A model generated the notes under the pieces. That model did no database searches, was not told the origin of the DNA, and saw nothing but the letters and a program-made list of their open reading frames with translations. A DNA stretch of 64,000 nt from Actinomycetes bacterium (lineage in GTDB: Bacteria > Actinomycetota > Thermoleophilia > BMS3ABIN01): positions 136,921 to 200,920 of the forward strand of contig JAJYXB010000008.1 of NCBI GenBank assembly GCA_021791195.1, given 5' to 3'. The translations under genes and the position numbers were made by a program. Below, in pieces: positions 1-9,021 of the stretch. Every line of letters starts with the position of its first letter. Positions within the stretch are counted from its first letter, which is position 1.

Positions 1-15
1 TCGGCGAGGAAGGAG

Positions 16-792
16 CTACCCACGCAGAATTTCTTCCAGGTATGATCCGATGCGATCCTTGTTGGTTCCGAGGCTTGAAAACTGCTTTTCGCAGACATCT
101 GTGAAGCGGGCCAGATCTTTACGATTAATGTTTTCCTGGTCTTCAAAGATGCCCAGAGAGTGAAACTTTAGACCCCACTTTTCAAACTGCAGCATTGTGA
201 TAGTTGCCACCTGCGTACGATGGTCGTTCAGGAGAGCAAAAATGTGTAGCGGTCGCTTCATACCATTTATCCGGCAGTCAACAAGGTACTTGGCCTCTGG
301 GTCGTGTTGTGGATCATTCCAGTCGAAGGATCTTCTTTCTTCTGGTATCAGTTCTGTCATCAATGCGCGGAAATCATCCATGAAAGTTGATTTCACTCTT
401 TCGCGAGACAGAAATGTGACGTCGCTGATTTTCAGTAAGGCCTGCACAAATGAGTACAGGGCGTCGCCGTACTGTTCATTATCGATGCGAAGAACCAGCT
501 CGCCCTCCTGGTCTTCAACCCCGAATACCGAAAGTGCGTTACTGATTATTTTTTGACGTGTCCCTTTTTGGAGGTCTTTTTCATCCAGGCTATAAGTGAG
601 ATGCATGTAAGTATGGCCCTCATCGGAAAGGAGCCAGCGGTTATTTTCCCGCCTGAGAACAATAGCGAGGTGATCTCCATCTTCGAACAGGAATGGCGTA
701 AAAACCCGGAACCGATTGACCCCCTCCGGAGTCAGTCTGAGTTTTGAGCAGGCTTTTTCGCGGAATTCGCGTTCTATCGTGTCAAGATTCAT
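16..792 (-). CDS. DUF1828/DUF1829-like protein
   Basis: A protein of about 258 residues. The N-terminal half (region around [19 protein letters not shown] and [13 protein letters not shown]) looks like the DUF1828 domain and the C-terminal half like DUF1829; this assignment is from memory of the families. No catalytic motif or membrane segment is visible and the function is unknown. The ATG at 792 is preferred over an upstream in-frame ATG at 849, because GAGGAGG lies just before it and it starts two bases after the stop of the upstream gene. It forms a two-gene operon with the 160-residue gene at 795-1277. The pair sits in DNA visibly lower in GC than the rest of the window, which suggests an acquired module, possibly defence or toxin-antitoxin-like. 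That role is a guess from context. Confidence 0.7.
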   Translation of the reverse strand: MNLDTIEREFREKACSKLRLTPEGVNRFRVFTPFLFEDGDHLAIVLRRENNRWLLSDEGHTYMHLTYSLDEKDLQKGTRQKIISNALSVFGVEDQEGELVLRIDNEQYGDALYSFVQALLKISDVTFLSRERVKSTFMDDFRALMTELIPEERRSFDWNDPQHDPEAKYLVDCRINGMKRPLHIFALLNDHRTQVATITMLQFEKWGLKFHSLGIFEDQENINRKDLARFTDVCEKQFSSLGTNKDRIGSYLEEILRG

Positions 793-794
793 AT

Positions 795-1277
795 TTATCC
801 CTCCTCGAATAGCTGCTGCTGAGGATCGTATGGCAATTCGAAGCCGCATTCTTCAAACATGCACCGAAGTGCACTATGATAGTCATTGAACTTACCCGAA
901 GTCTCAGCAAATGTGTCTTCTCTGGCACCAAGATCCTGATATCTCTCTGTGGCCATGTGAACATGAAAATCATAAAAAGTATTTTTCTCAATTTCGTTAG
1001 AATGTTCGTGACTCTTGCCGTTGTACCTTCGCAATCGAAACAGCTGATTTGAGTCAGGAATAGCGACGGCAAGAATTATAGAAAAATCCAGGATGTTAAA
1101 CATGCTTTGACGCAGAATCAACCTGAAACTATTACCGTCATCGCCCGCGACATCAAGAAAGCTTTCTTTGTGGCCTCTCTTGTCCCGCAACTTTGTGTAT
1201 GATTTATAATCAGCTGGCAGCTGCTTACGTGCGGCAATCATTTTTGCAATTTCGTAGTCAGAATATTTGGCTGCCAT
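795..1277 (-). CDS. Hypothetical protein, partner of the DUF1828-like gene
   Basis: A soluble protein of 160 residues starting at an ATG at 1277 and ending two bases before the next gene on the same strand, so the two are translationally close. It begins with a basic helical segment ([16 protein letters not shown]) and contains a mixed beta region with FRLILRQS and [13 protein letters not shown]. It has an acidic C-terminus. I recognise no enzyme motif; it resembles small proteins of unknown function often found beside DUF1828 proteins (possibly DUF6978), which I cannot verify. Codon use and base composition match its partner and differ from the GC-rich genes after 1629. Confidence 0.65.
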   Translation of the reverse strand: MAAKYSDYEIAKMIAARKQLPADYKSYTKLRDKRGHKESFLDVAGDDGNSFRLILRQSMFNILDFSIILAVAIPDSNQLFRLRRYNGKSHEHSNEIEKNTFYDFHVHMATERYQDLGAREDTFAETSGKFNDYHSALRCMFEECGFELPYDPQQQLFEEG

Positions 1278-1509
1278 CCTGCAACACTTCTCCTACGTCG
1301 ATCGCGTCCAAATCATGCTTGCAGTGTCAGAAATCCTATCATGCTGAACGGACAGACAATGTTGGAAACCGCAGCCCGTCAAACTAATCATGCTAGTGGA
1401 TTTTACGATAAAGCCTAGGGCCATTTCTTCCTCAATTTGTTTTCCAGCAAGAACCCGGCCGCGTCTTCGCCTCTTAAAGCGTAAAAGCAAACCGCTGGTT
1501 TTGTGTTGT

Positions 1510-1629
1510 TCAAACTGGGAGCAGTCTTTTTTCGATTTCAGATACGTCGGCTGGCAAATAATAATCGGAGATGACAAAGTCCGTGCCAGTGACTAGAATA
1601 TCGTGGTCAACTTCCCCCTGGAGGCACAT
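1510..1629 (-). pseudogene. Possible 3' gene remnant at the edge of the low-GC island
   Basis: The minus strand has an open frame of 39 codons from an ATG at 1629 to a TGA at 1512-1510. Its composition is protein-like (VDHDILVTGTDFVI then SDYYLPADVSEIEKRLLPV). There is no convincing ribosome site, and upstream sequence is the start of the pfkB-type gene on the other strand. It may be the C-terminal piece of a gene cut at the island boundary, or a chance frame. The rest of 1278-1509 is AT-richer intergenic DNA in which I see no clear gene. Confidence 0.25.
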
Positions 1630-2549
1630 TGTCCATTCTGGTAGTCGGTTCCATCGCCCTCGACACCGTCGAGACCCCTTTCGGCCAGGCCGAGGAAGCG
1701 CTCGGCGGCGCCGCGGTGTATTTTTCCTATGCCGCCAGCTTCTTCAACCAGGTGCGGCTGGTGGGCGTCATCGGCGAGGATTTCCCCGAGGAGCACCTGC
1801 GGCTGCTGGAGAACCGCAACATCGATCTGGCCGGCCTGGAGCGCGGCCAGGGTCCCACCTTCCGCTGGAAGGGACGCTACGACTTCGACCTTAACGAGGC
1901 CCACACGCTCGACACGCAGCTGAACGTGTTCGAGACTTTCGCGCCGAAGATCCCCGACGGCTTCAAGGACAGCGAGTTCGTCTTTCTGGCCAACATCCAG
2001 CCGGGGCTGCAGCTGCAGGTCGCCCGGCAGGTGGAGTCACCGCGCATCATCGCCTGCGATACGATGAACTTCTGGATCGAAGGCGCTTACGACCAGCTGC
2101 GGGAGACGCTGAAGTCTGTTGACATTTTGGTGATAAATGATGCAGAGGCGCGCGAGCTGGCGCGCGAACCCAGTCTGGTGAAGGCGGCGCGGCAGATCCT
2201 CGAGTGGGGTCCGCAGACGCTGGTAGTCAAGCGGGGGGAATACGGCGTGCTGATGTTCAACGGCCGTTCCGTCTTCTCGGCGCCGGCCTATCCGCTGGAG
2301 AACGTCTACGATCCCACGGGCGCCGGCGACACCTTTGCCGGCGGCTTCATGGGTTACCTCTCCACGGTGGCGGATATCAACGAGGCCTCCATCCGCCAGG
2401 CGATCGTCTTCGGCTCCACGCTGGCCAGCTTCAACGTGGAGGATTTCAGCCTGAACCGGATGAAGACGCTCCGGATGCAGGATATCCTCGACCGCTTCGC
2501 CGAGTTCAAACTGCTGTCGCATTTTGAAGAAGTGCATGCTGTGGAGTAG
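1629..2549 (+). CDS. PfkB/ribokinase-family carbohydrate kinase
   Basis: A 306-residue kinase of the ribokinase superfamily, which phosphorylates a sugar or nucleoside hydroxyl with ATP in the cytoplasm. The N-terminus (ILVVGSIALDTVETPFG) is the usual first strand. The GGAAVYFSYAASFF segment matches the substrate-binding N-terminal signature. The C-terminal PfkB signature DPTGAGDTFAGGF supplies the anion hole and catalytic Asp. The length is normal. The start is a TTG at 1629 with GGAGG six bases upstream; no better start exists. The substrate cannot be told from sequence. The downstream small membrane gene overlaps its 3' end by 26 bases. It is the first gene of the GC-rich segment after the accessory pair. 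Confidence 0.88.
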   Translation: MSILVVGSIALDTVETPFGQAEEALGGAAVYFSYAASFFNQVRLVGVIGEDFPEEHLRLLENRNIDLAGLERGQGPTFRWKGRYDFDLNEAHTLDTQLNVFETFAPKIPDGFKDSEFVFLANIQPGLQLQVARQVESPRIIACDTMNFWIEGAYDQLRETLKSVDILVINDAEARELAREPSLVKAARQILEWGPQTLVVKRGEYGVLMFNGRSVFSAPAYPLENVYDPTGAGDTFAGGFMGYLSTVADINEASIRQAIVFGSTLASFNVEDFSLNRMKTLRMQDILDRFAEFKLLSHFEEVHAVE

Positions 2550-2895
2550 CCTCAAGTTCTGGCGTTTCTCGGCGCTGGTGCTGTTCCTCGCGGTGCTGGC
2601 GCTGGCATATCCGCACCTCGGGCCGCAGACGCACTTCGTGCTTAAGTCTTCGAGCATGGAGATGCAGTCGGGCGACCGCACCGGCGCCCTGTTCAGATAT
2701 ACAGTCCAGAACACCGGCAGCCAGGGTGGCAGCGTCAACGTCAACTTTCACGCCTATCTGTACGACCGCGGCGGCGACACCGACGACGATTACGTCACCA
2801 TCGGCGTCAACTCCGGCCAGACCAAGTCCGGCGAATACTTCATGCAGCTCCGCCCCGGACAGACCGTCCACGACTGGCGCATCGAGCTGACCTGA
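2524..2895 (+). CDS. Small membrane-anchored beta-rich protein
   Basis: A 123-residue protein with one hydrophobic N-terminal segment (ALVLFLAVLALAYPHL), which would anchor it in the membrane or act as an uncleaved signal. An outward-facing beta-rich domain follows (FRYTVQNTGSQGGSVNVNF then QTKSGEYFMQLRPGQT). That pattern resembles the FxLYD/CARDB-like domains of actinobacterial extracellular proteins. It begins at a TTG at 2524 or an ATG at 2536, overlapping the end of the kinase gene. There are no catalytic residues to point to. A real gene is likely because the membrane segment and domain layout are coherent. Confidence 0.6.
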   Translation: MKKCMLWSSLKFWRFSALVLFLAVLALAYPHLGPQTHFVLKSSSMEMQSGDRTGALFRYTVQNTGSQGGSVNVNFHAYLYDRGGDTDDDYVTIGVNSGQTKSGEYFMQLRPGQTVHDWRIELT

Positions 2896-2990
2896 CCGGA
2901 GCCGGCCGGCCGTTGTGCGGATCCGGTCTGGCATGACCGGGGCCGGCCGTCCGTTGTGCGGATCCGATCTGGCATGGCCGGGGCCGGTCT
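2894..2990. repeat. 41-bp tandem repeat, 2.3 copies
   Basis: Units start at 2894, 2935 and 2976 with an exact 41-bp period and only a few substitutions; the third unit is partial. Each unit carries the core GTTGTGCGGATCC or the beginning of it. The array starts at the stop of the small membrane gene and ends about 60 bases before the ABC transporter ATPase. No function is apparent. Confidence 0.85.
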
Positions 2991-3052
2991 GACGGTTTAT
3001 TTGCGCCCGGCTTCCCGGTAGAATCTGGCAACCCTGAAGCGAGGACGCCCAA

Positions 3053-4000
3053 ATGCCGGAATCGATAGTTACCGCCGACCATCTGGTTAAACGCTACGGC
3101 GAACTTGCCGCGGTGGATGGAGTCAGCTTCTCGATCGCGGAAGGCCAGATCTTCGGTTTCCTCGGTCCCAACGGCGCGGGCAAGACAACAACGATCTCCA
3201 TCCTGTCAACCTACCTGGAGCCGACGTCCGGCGAAGCCGCGATCGATGGCATCAGTGTCATCAGGGAGCCCGCGCGCGTACGCGGGATCATCGGCCTGGT
3301 GCCGCAGGAGATCGCCCTCTATCCCACCCTGAGCGCGCTGCAGAACCTGAAGTTCTACGGCAGGATGTACGGCCTGAGCGGCGAACGCCTGGAGCGGCGC
3401 TGCCGCGATGTCCTGGAACTGGTGGAGCTGTGGGAGCGGCGCGATGACCGCGTCGAGCGCTTCTCCGGCGGCATGAAGCGGCGCATCAATCTGGGCGCCG
3501 GACTGCTGCACCACCCCCGCTTCCTGCTGCTGGACGAGCCCACCGTCGGCGTCGATCCGCAGTCGCGCGAGCACATCTTCGACACCATCTTCAAAATCCG
3601 CGACGCGGGCACCACGATTCTTTATACCTCCCATTACATGGAGGAAGTGGAGCTTCTGTGCGACCGCATCGCCATCATGGACCGCGGCCGCGTGATCGCC
3701 GACGGCACGCTGAAGGAGCTTTTGAAGATGCTGGGCGAGGGCGGTGTCATCGAGCTGGAGGTCTCGCCGCCGGGCTGCCCGGCGCACCTCGAAGATGAGC
3801 TCGCCCGCCAGGAGGCCGTCACCAGCGTCAGGCACGAAGGCAACCGCCTGTTCATCTCATCGGCGGACAGCGCCCGTTCGCTGGCGCCGGTGATGCAGAA
3901 GCTGGCGGGCGCCGGCTGCCAGGTGGCCAGCCTGGAGCTCTACAGCCCCACCCTGGAAAAACTGTTCATTCACCTGACCGGCAAAGAGCTGCGGGAATGA
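3053..4000 (+). CDS. ABC transporter ATP-binding protein (ABC-2 type exporter)
   Basis: A 315-residue ATPase subunit of an ABC-2 exporter. Walker A is GPNGAGKTTT at residues 38-47. The signature FSGGMKRR lies near residue 137 and Walker B (LLLDEPTVGVD) near 158, followed by the switch His in YTSHYMEEVE. The last ~90 residues form the accessory domain common in the drug/antibiotic exporter group (DrrA/CcmA-like). ATG at 3053 follows the GAGG in AAGCGAGGACG. The stop overlaps the permease start, so the two are co-translated. The substrate is unknown; drugs, lipids or polysaccharides are exported by relatives. Confidence 0.93.
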   Translation: MPESIVTADHLVKRYGELAAVDGVSFSIAEGQIFGFLGPNGAGKTTTISILSTYLEPTSGEAAIDGISVIREPARVRGIIGLVPQEIALYPTLSALQNLKFYGRMYGLSGERLERRCRDVLELVELWERRDDRVERFSGGMKRRINLGAGLLHHPRFLLLDEPTVGVDPQSREHIFDTIFKIRDAGTTILYTSHYMEEVELLCDRIAIMDRGRVIADGTLKELLKMLGEGGVIELEVSPPGCPAHLEDELARQEAVTSVRHEGNRLFISSADSARSLAPVMQKLAGAGCQVASLELYSPTLEKLFIHLTGKELRE

Positions 4001-5208
4001 TGGCATCCCTGCGCAAACTCAGGTATGTGGCCGCCAAGGATCTGCTCATCATCGCCAAGGACCGCGGCTCCTGGATGACGCTGCTGGTGACGCCGCTGGT
4101 GGTGATCGTGGTGACTTCGTTCGCGCTGGCGCCGGTGTACAGGGGCGGCAGCCTGCACGCCACCCTGCTGGTGACCAACAATGATCGCGGCAGCATCGGC
4201 CGGTCGCTGGTCGACACGCTGAAGACCAACGCCAACATGAGCGTTCAACCGGCCAGCGAAGCGGAAAGCCAGACCCTGAAGCGGGGCGGCTCGACCTACG
4301 CCCTGTCGCTGGTGATACCGGCAGACTTCTCCAGCCGGGTGATGGCCGGCCAGTCCTCGGCGCTCACGGTCTATGAAGATCCCAACTCCACCACTTCCGG
4401 CCCATTCCTCAAAGGCATGCTCAATGGCACCGTCAACCGTTTCTCCGCCGTGGAGGTGGCCACCAGGGTGGCGGTGGCCGAGGCGCAAAAGGCCAATCCG
4501 GCCGCCAGCACGGCGGCGGTAGCCGGCAACGCCTCTGCGGCGGCGACCGCGCAGATGGCCGACCAGCCGATCAAGACCGACGTCAGGACCGCCAGCGGCC
4601 TCAAGACGCTGAACACGTTCGACATCCAGACACCCGGCTTCGCGGTGATGTTCCTGCTCTTCGGCGTGATGATCGGCGCCGAAGGCCTGCTGGAAGAGCG
4701 CGACAAGGGCACGCTGGGCCGGCTGCTGGTAGCGCCGATCTCCAAGACCTCGATCATGGGCGGCAAGCTGGCGGCGCAGTTCGCCGTCAGCATCAGCCAG
4801 ATCACGCTGCTGTTCGCCATCGGCCACTTCGCCTTCGGCATGGATCTGGGCAATTCGCTGCTGGGGCTGGCGCTGATGGTGACGATGACCGCCTTTACCG
4901 CCACCACCTTCGGCCTGCTGCTGGCCGCCATCGCCCGCACCCGGCGCCAGGCCTCGGCGATCGGCATCCTCACTATCCTGCTGATGTCCGCCCTGGGCGG
5001 CAGCTGGTGGCCGCTTGACATCGTGCCTGATTTCATGCAAAAGCTGGGGCACATCACGATCAACGCCTGGGCGCTGGACGGCATTCGCGGGCTCATTCTT
5101 CACGGCGAAGGATTCTCTGATATCCTTCCTCAGGCGGGTGTATTGTTTATTTATGGATCTGTCTGCTTCATAATCGGCATCAAAATGTTCAGATTCCGGA
5201 ATGCCTGA
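3997..5208 (+). CDS. ABC-2 type transporter permease
   Basis: A 403-residue permease that pairs with the ATPase directly upstream (4-base overlap). It has one N-terminal membrane helix (near residues 25-45). A long extracytoplasmic domain of about 170 residues follows, then a C-terminal block of about five or six helices containing EGLLEERDKGTLGRLLVAPIS, the typical coupling segment of ABC-2 permeases. The GGSWWPLDIVPDFMQKLGH motif before the last helix is also typical of this family. Transport substrate cannot be inferred. The next gene starts at the base after its stop. Confidence 0.9.
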   Translation: MMASLRKLRYVAAKDLLIIAKDRGSWMTLLVTPLVVIVVTSFALAPVYRGGSLHATLLVTNNDRGSIGRSLVDTLKTNANMSVQPASEAESQTLKRGGSTYALSLVIPADFSSRVMAGQSSALTVYEDPNSTTSGPFLKGMLNGTVNRFSAVEVATRVAVAEAQKANPAASTAAVAGNASAAATAQMADQPIKTDVRTASGLKTLNTFDIQTPGFAVMFLLFGVMIGAEGLLEERDKGTLGRLLVAPISKTSIMGGKLAAQFAVSISQITLLFAIGHFAFGMDLGNSLLGLALMVTMTAFTATTFGLLLAAIARTRRQASAIGILTILLMSALGGSWWPLDIVPDFMQKLGHITINAWALDGIRGLILHGEGFSDILPQAGVLFIYGSVCFIIGIKMFRFRNA

Positions 5209-6594
5209 ATGACCCCTCGCAGAATTCGACGCAACACGTCGCGCGCGGCAGCGCGCTCCCGCGGCGGCCGGCACGTCTACCGGCGGCGGCGCCTCGGATT
5301 CGCCGCCGTGCTGGCGGCGGTGCTGCTGATACTCTTCCTCGCCGGCGTTTTCACCGGCGGAGCCACGCCTGCCAGCAGCTCCGGCCCCGAGGTGCGCGCC
5401 ATCCCCGTGAACGGCATCATCGACCCGCTGATGGCTGATTACGTCAGCCGCAGCATCGACGCCGCCCAGCGGGACCAGGTCAAGGCCGTGGTGCTGGAAC
5501 TGGACACGCCGGGAGGCCTGGACGGCCCGATGCGCGACATCATCAAGAAGATGGAGAGCTCGCCCCTGCCAGTGATCGCCTACGTGTCGCCCTCAGGGGC
5601 GCGGGCCGCCTCCGCCGGCACCTTCATCTGCATGGCCGCCGACGTCACCGCGATGGCGCCGGGCACCAACCTGGGAGCGGCGCATCCGGTCGGTATCGGC
5701 GCCGATCCCGGCACCGAGGAAGGCCGCAAGGTCATCAATGACGCCGCCGCCTACATCCGCTCGCTGGCAGACGCCAACGGCCACAACGCCGACTGGGCGG
5801 AGCTGGCCGTGCTCCAGTCGGTTTCGCTGCCTGCTGATGCCGCCCTTTCGGAGAAAGTGATCGATTTCGAGGCCGTTGACCTGACCGCGCTGCTCGGCCA
5901 GGTCAACGGCTTTAAAACCAAGGCGAAGGGTATCACCCTGGAAACCAGGGGCGCCACGGTCACAACAGCCGGCATGGACGTGAAGGAACGGCTGCTCTAC
6001 TTCCTGGATAATCCCAACGTCGCCTACCTGCTGCTCGTCTTTGGGCTGCTGGCGCTGGCTTTCGAGTTCGTGCACCCTGGCATCGGCGTGGGCGCCGCCG
6101 CGGGCATCATCGCCCTCCTGCTGGCCGGTTATTCCCTGTATCAGCTGCCGGTCAACCTTGTCGGCATCCTTCTGACCATTTTCGGAGTCGGCCTGCTGGC
6201 GGCGGAGCTGTTCGTGCCCGCGCACGGAACGCTGACCGCAGCAGGCGTCATCAGCATGATCGCCGGCTCGTTCCTGCTCTATGACAGCTCCGCGGGTTTC
6301 CTGCGCGTGTCGCTGCCGCTCAACATCGTCATGGCGGCGCTGGCGCTCGGCTTCTTCATCTTCGTGGCGCGGGCAGGCATCCGGGCTCGGCGGCTGCCGG
6401 TGAAGAACCCGCGCAGCGCCATGATTGGCGAGTCCGGCATCACGCGCACGCGGCTCGATCCGCTGGGACAGGTCTTTATCATGGGTGAGATCTGGAGCGC
6501 CGCGGCGCCCGGGGATGAACCGATCGAAAAAGGGGAAGAAGTAGAGGTCGTGGAAGTGAGCGGATTGATACTGAAGGTAAGAAGAACCGTCTGA
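5209..6594 (+). CDS. nfeD: NfeD-type membrane serine protease
   Basis: A 461-residue long-form NfeD protein. It has a basic N-terminus, a signal/anchor helix (about residues 28-48) and a ClpP-like protease domain with SPSGARAASAGTF carrying the nucleophile Ser. A block of membrane helices (about 265-395) and a C-terminal OB-fold domain ending in VSGLILKVRRTV follow. In the archaeal homologue the Ser/Lys dyad cleaves the hydrophobic C-terminus of the partner stomatin. The SPFH slipin gene follows 63 bases later, the usual pairing, so the two likely act together in membrane quality control or microdomains. The start at 5209 abuts the permease stop, so it may share that transcript. Confidence 0.9.
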   Translation: MTPRRIRRNTSRAAARSRGGRHVYRRRRLGFAAVLAAVLLILFLAGVFTGGATPASSSGPEVRAIPVNGIIDPLMADYVSRSIDAAQRDQVKAVVLELDTPGGLDGPMRDIIKKMESSPLPVIAYVSPSGARAASAGTFICMAADVTAMAPGTNLGAAHPVGIGADPGTEEGRKVINDAAAYIRSLADANGHNADWAELAVLQSVSLPADAALSEKVIDFEAVDLTALLGQVNGFKTKAKGITLETRGATVTTAGMDVKERLLYFLDNPNVAYLLLVFGLLALAFEFVHPGIGVGAAAGIIALLLAGYSLYQLPVNLVGILLTIFGVGLLAAELFVPAHGTLTAAGVISMIAGSFLLYDSSAGFLRVSLPLNIVMAALALGFFIFVARAGIRARRLPVKNPRSAMIGESGITRTRLDPLGQVFIMGEIWSAAAPGDEPIEKGEEVEVVEVSGLILKVRRTV

Positions 6595-6657
6595 CGCGCC
6601 GCTCACCCCGGTGGGCAATGGGCAGGGCGAAACGATCAATCGACCCGGGAGGCTCCA

Positions 6658-7416
6658 ATGGCTGTCGCAGGAATTCTGATCGGCATCATCGGCGTTATCG
6701 TCCTGTCGCTGCTGCTGTCCGCGATCCGCATCGCCAAGGAGTATGAACGCGGCGTTATCTTCCGGCTGGGGCGGGTGATCGGCACCAAGGGCCCCGGCCT
6801 GTTCCTGCTCATCCCGGTCGTTGACCGCATGGTAAAGATTGACCTGCGCATCGTCACCATGAGCGTGCCGCCCCAGGAGGTGATCACCCGCGACAACGTG
6901 CCGGTGCGGGTCAACGCCGTCCTCTTCTTTCGCGTGATCGACGCCAGAAACGCGGTGGTGACGGTGGAGAACTTCATTATGGCTACCTCGCAAATCGCCC
7001 AGACCACGCTCAGGAGCACGCTGGGACAGGCCGACCTGGACCACCTGCTGGCGGAGCGCGACAAGATCAACCAGCAACTGCAGCAGATCATCGACGAACA
7101 GACCGCGCCCTGGGGGATCAAGGTGACGACCGTGGAGGTCAAGGACGTGGAGATTCCGCAGACGATGCAGCGGGCGATGGCGCGGCAGGCGGAGGCCGAG
7201 CGGGAGCGCCGCGCCAAAATCATCGCGGCCGAGGGCGAGTTCCAGGCTTCGGAGAAGCTGGCCAGCGCGGCCCACATCATCTCCGCCGAGCCGATGGCGC
7301 TGCAATTGCGTTTCCTGCAGACGCTTGTTGAAGTTGCATCCGAGCATAACTCAACCACCATCTTCCCGGTGCCGATAGATCTGATCAAGCCTTTCCTGGA
7401 GAAGGCGAAATCCTGA
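6658..7416 (+). CDS. SPFH/slipin (stomatin-like) protein
   Basis: A 252-residue slipin. It has an N-terminal membrane-inserting segment (residues 1-22) followed by the SPFH/PHB domain ([19 protein letters not shown], then [13 protein letters not shown]). The alanine/glutamate-rich coiled coil ([17 protein letters not shown] and on) drives oligomerisation. Length and layout match stomatin-like proteins paired with NfeD. ATG at 6658 follows GGGAGG by about seven bases. Expected role: scaffolding of membrane microdomains and substrate or partner of the upstream NfeD protease. Confidence 0.92.
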   Translation: MAVAGILIGIIGVIVLSLLLSAIRIAKEYERGVIFRLGRVIGTKGPGLFLLIPVVDRMVKIDLRIVTMSVPPQEVITRDNVPVRVNAVLFFRVIDARNAVVTVENFIMATSQIAQTTLRSTLGQADLDHLLAERDKINQQLQQIIDEQTAPWGIKVTTVEVKDVEIPQTMQRAMARQAEAERERRAKIIAAEGEFQASEKLASAAHIISAEPMALQLRFLQTLVEVASEHNSTTIFPVPIDLIKPFLEKAKS

Positions 7417-7530
7417 CCGCCACGGCGCCGCGAAAATCCGGGACACCGTGGCGTTTCATCACTGACTGCTGGTTTCGGGACAGCGCCCGCGAGTTAGAAT
7501 CAATATTATTCATGCGACACACAGGCAGCC

Positions 7531-8307
7531 ATGGGCCAATATGACCTCCTTGATCCGGAGAACGCTCCGGGCAGATTCGAAACACTGAAGAGCCCCAGGA
7601 AGCGCGGCTCGAAGGGCGACGGCGTGCCCTGGGGCGTAAGGGATGTCTTCCTGATGATCCTGCTGGCGGTTATCGGCTTCCTGGCTGCCATGCTGGGGCT
7701 GACGGTCGCGGTCCGCCTTGTTCTTGATATCTTCCCCAATCTGAAATCACTGCCGACGCTGGTGGTCAATTCGCTCTTCCTCGTTTTCCAGGACGGCATC
7801 ATCCTCACCATCTCGCTGGTTTTTTTGCACCTGCGCGGCTACCGCTTCAACCTGGCGACGCTGGGATTCCGCCGCACCGGCCTGCTGATGGCGATCCTGC
7901 TGGTGTTCACGGTGCTGGCGCTGTCAGAGGTCGGCAGCGCCATCTACCAGAGCTTCGTGACCCCGCAGCCGCAGCCGGTGCTGAAGGAGATCCAGCCCGG
8001 CCTGCCGGCGCTGGCGCTGGCCATCATCCAGATCGCCATCATCGCCCCGATCGCCGAGGAGATCCTGTTCCGCGGCATCATCCACCAGGGCCTCGAACAC
8101 CAGCTGGGCTTCATCCCGGCGGGAATCATCTCCGCGGCCATTTTCGCCGCGGCGCATCTGCAGCCGGACATCTTCGTGCCCATATTCATCCTCGGCTTCG
8201 GCTTCGCTTTCCTGATGCACTACACGCGCTCGCTCTGGCCGTCGATCGCCGGACATATGCTGTTTAACCTGTTGTCCGTGATCGCCGTCTACAGCAGCCT
8301 TCGCTGA
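7531..8307 (+). CDS. CPBP-family intramembrane metalloprotease
   Basis: A 258-residue integral membrane protein with about seven hydrophobic segments. The CPBP (CAAX/Abi) motifs are present: AEEILFRGI (EExxxR) near residue 172, an AAHLQPD His motif about 30 residues later, and GHMLFN near the C-terminus. These supply the metal ligands and general base in the Rce1-type fold. Prokaryotic members have been linked to bacteriocin self-immunity or processing of membrane peptides; no partner peptide is seen here. The ribosome site is weak (AGGCAGCC before ATG at 7531). The gene stands alone, 114 bases after the slipin gene. Confidence 0.88.
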   Translation: MGQYDLLDPENAPGRFETLKSPRKRGSKGDGVPWGVRDVFLMILLAVIGFLAAMLGLTVAVRLVLDIFPNLKSLPTLVVNSLFLVFQDGIILTISLVFLHLRGYRFNLATLGFRRTGLLMAILLVFTVLALSEVGSAIYQSFVTPQPQPVLKEIQPGLPALALAIIQIAIIAPIAEEILFRGIIHQGLEHQLGFIPAGIISAAIFAAAHLQPDIFVPIFILGFGFAFLMHYTRSLWPSIAGHMLFNLLSVIAVYSSLR

Positions 8308-8648
8308 TGGCGGCGGCCGGCGGGCGGCCGCATCGCGTTCGGACAGCTACTCCGGGAAATACCCCCCCTGGTTTGTAATTACAGCGAGTGTTTAATATAG
8401 TAACGCATCGGGAGCGGCAAGCCGCCGGCTTTCGGCACTGTGCGAACCTCTCTTCATTCGAACCGGTTCACCGGTAGTTTCATCTGGACATCCAACCGGA
8501 TAGACTATGCGATTGATACCATTATTGGGCTCAGACGTGCGGGGGTTGAAAGAATTCCAGGTTTCGCTGACAGTGAGCTCCGGGCGGATGACTGCGCGCC
8601 ATATCCTGGCCGGTCGCCGCTCGCCATCCAGCCTGCGGGGAGTCGCCT
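8308..8648. other. Intergenic region, probable complex I operon leader
   Basis: About 340 bases between the CPBP protease and nuoA. A GC-rich stretch with partial dyad symmetry (GGCGGCC/GGCCGC, 8310-8335) directly after the protease stop could end its transcript. Further on an AT-rich patch (near 8380-8402) is the likeliest promoter area, but I could not find a pair of good -35 and -10 boxes. An open frame at 8440-8652 has no protein-like character. Confidence 0.4.
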
Positions 8649-9020
8649 GTGACTCCTGATTACGCGCACAGTTACATCTTCATCGCCGCCCTCGGCGTTG
8701 CCGCCTTTGTCTTCGTTTTCGGGGTGGTGTACCTCTCCCGCCTGATCCAGCGGCGCCATCCATACCCGGAAAAGCTATCCCCCTACGAATGCGGCATCGA
8801 GCCGGCGGTGGGCGACAGCTGGCACCCGTTCGCCGTGCGCTACTACGTCTTCGCGCTGCTCTTCGTCATCTTCGACGTGGAAGCGGTGTTCATATTCCCC
8901 TGGGCCCTTGTCTTCCGCAGCCTGGGCCGCAGCGGCTTTGCCGAGATGATGATCTTTATCGGCGTCCTGTTCGTGGGCCTGGTCTACGCCTGGGCCAAGG
9001 GAGCGCTGGAATGGGACTGA
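8649..9020 (+). CDS. nuoA: NADH-quinone oxidoreductase subunit A
   Basis: A 123-residue membrane subunit of complex I with three helices. The conserved loop ([27 protein letters not shown]) and [12 protein letters not shown] are typical of NuoA, which contributes to the quinone cavity together with NuoH and NuoD. The start is a GTG at 8649 with GGGGAG upstream. It opens the 12-gene operon that runs to nuoN at 22393 without a gap larger than about 50 bases, so the genes are probably one transcript. Confidence 0.95.
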   Translation: MTPDYAHSYIFIAALGVAAFVFVFGVVYLSRLIQRRHPYPEKLSPYECGIEPAVGDSWHPFAVRYYVFALLFVIFDVEAVFIFPWALVFRSLGRSGFAEMMIFIGVLFVGLVYAWAKGALEWD

Positions 9021-9021
9021 C

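Noticed and set aside
3970-5274. 434-codon minus-strand frame opposite the ABC permease
   Set aside because: Shadow frame with no domain, biased composition and no ribosome site.
5593-7347. 584-codon minus-strand frame opposite nfeD and the slipin gene
   Set aside because: Same shadow effect; spans two real genes and the gap between them, with low-complexity content.
8440-8652. 70-codon frame before nuoA
   Set aside because: No ribosome site and no protein-like pattern; it lies in the leader region of the nuo operon.
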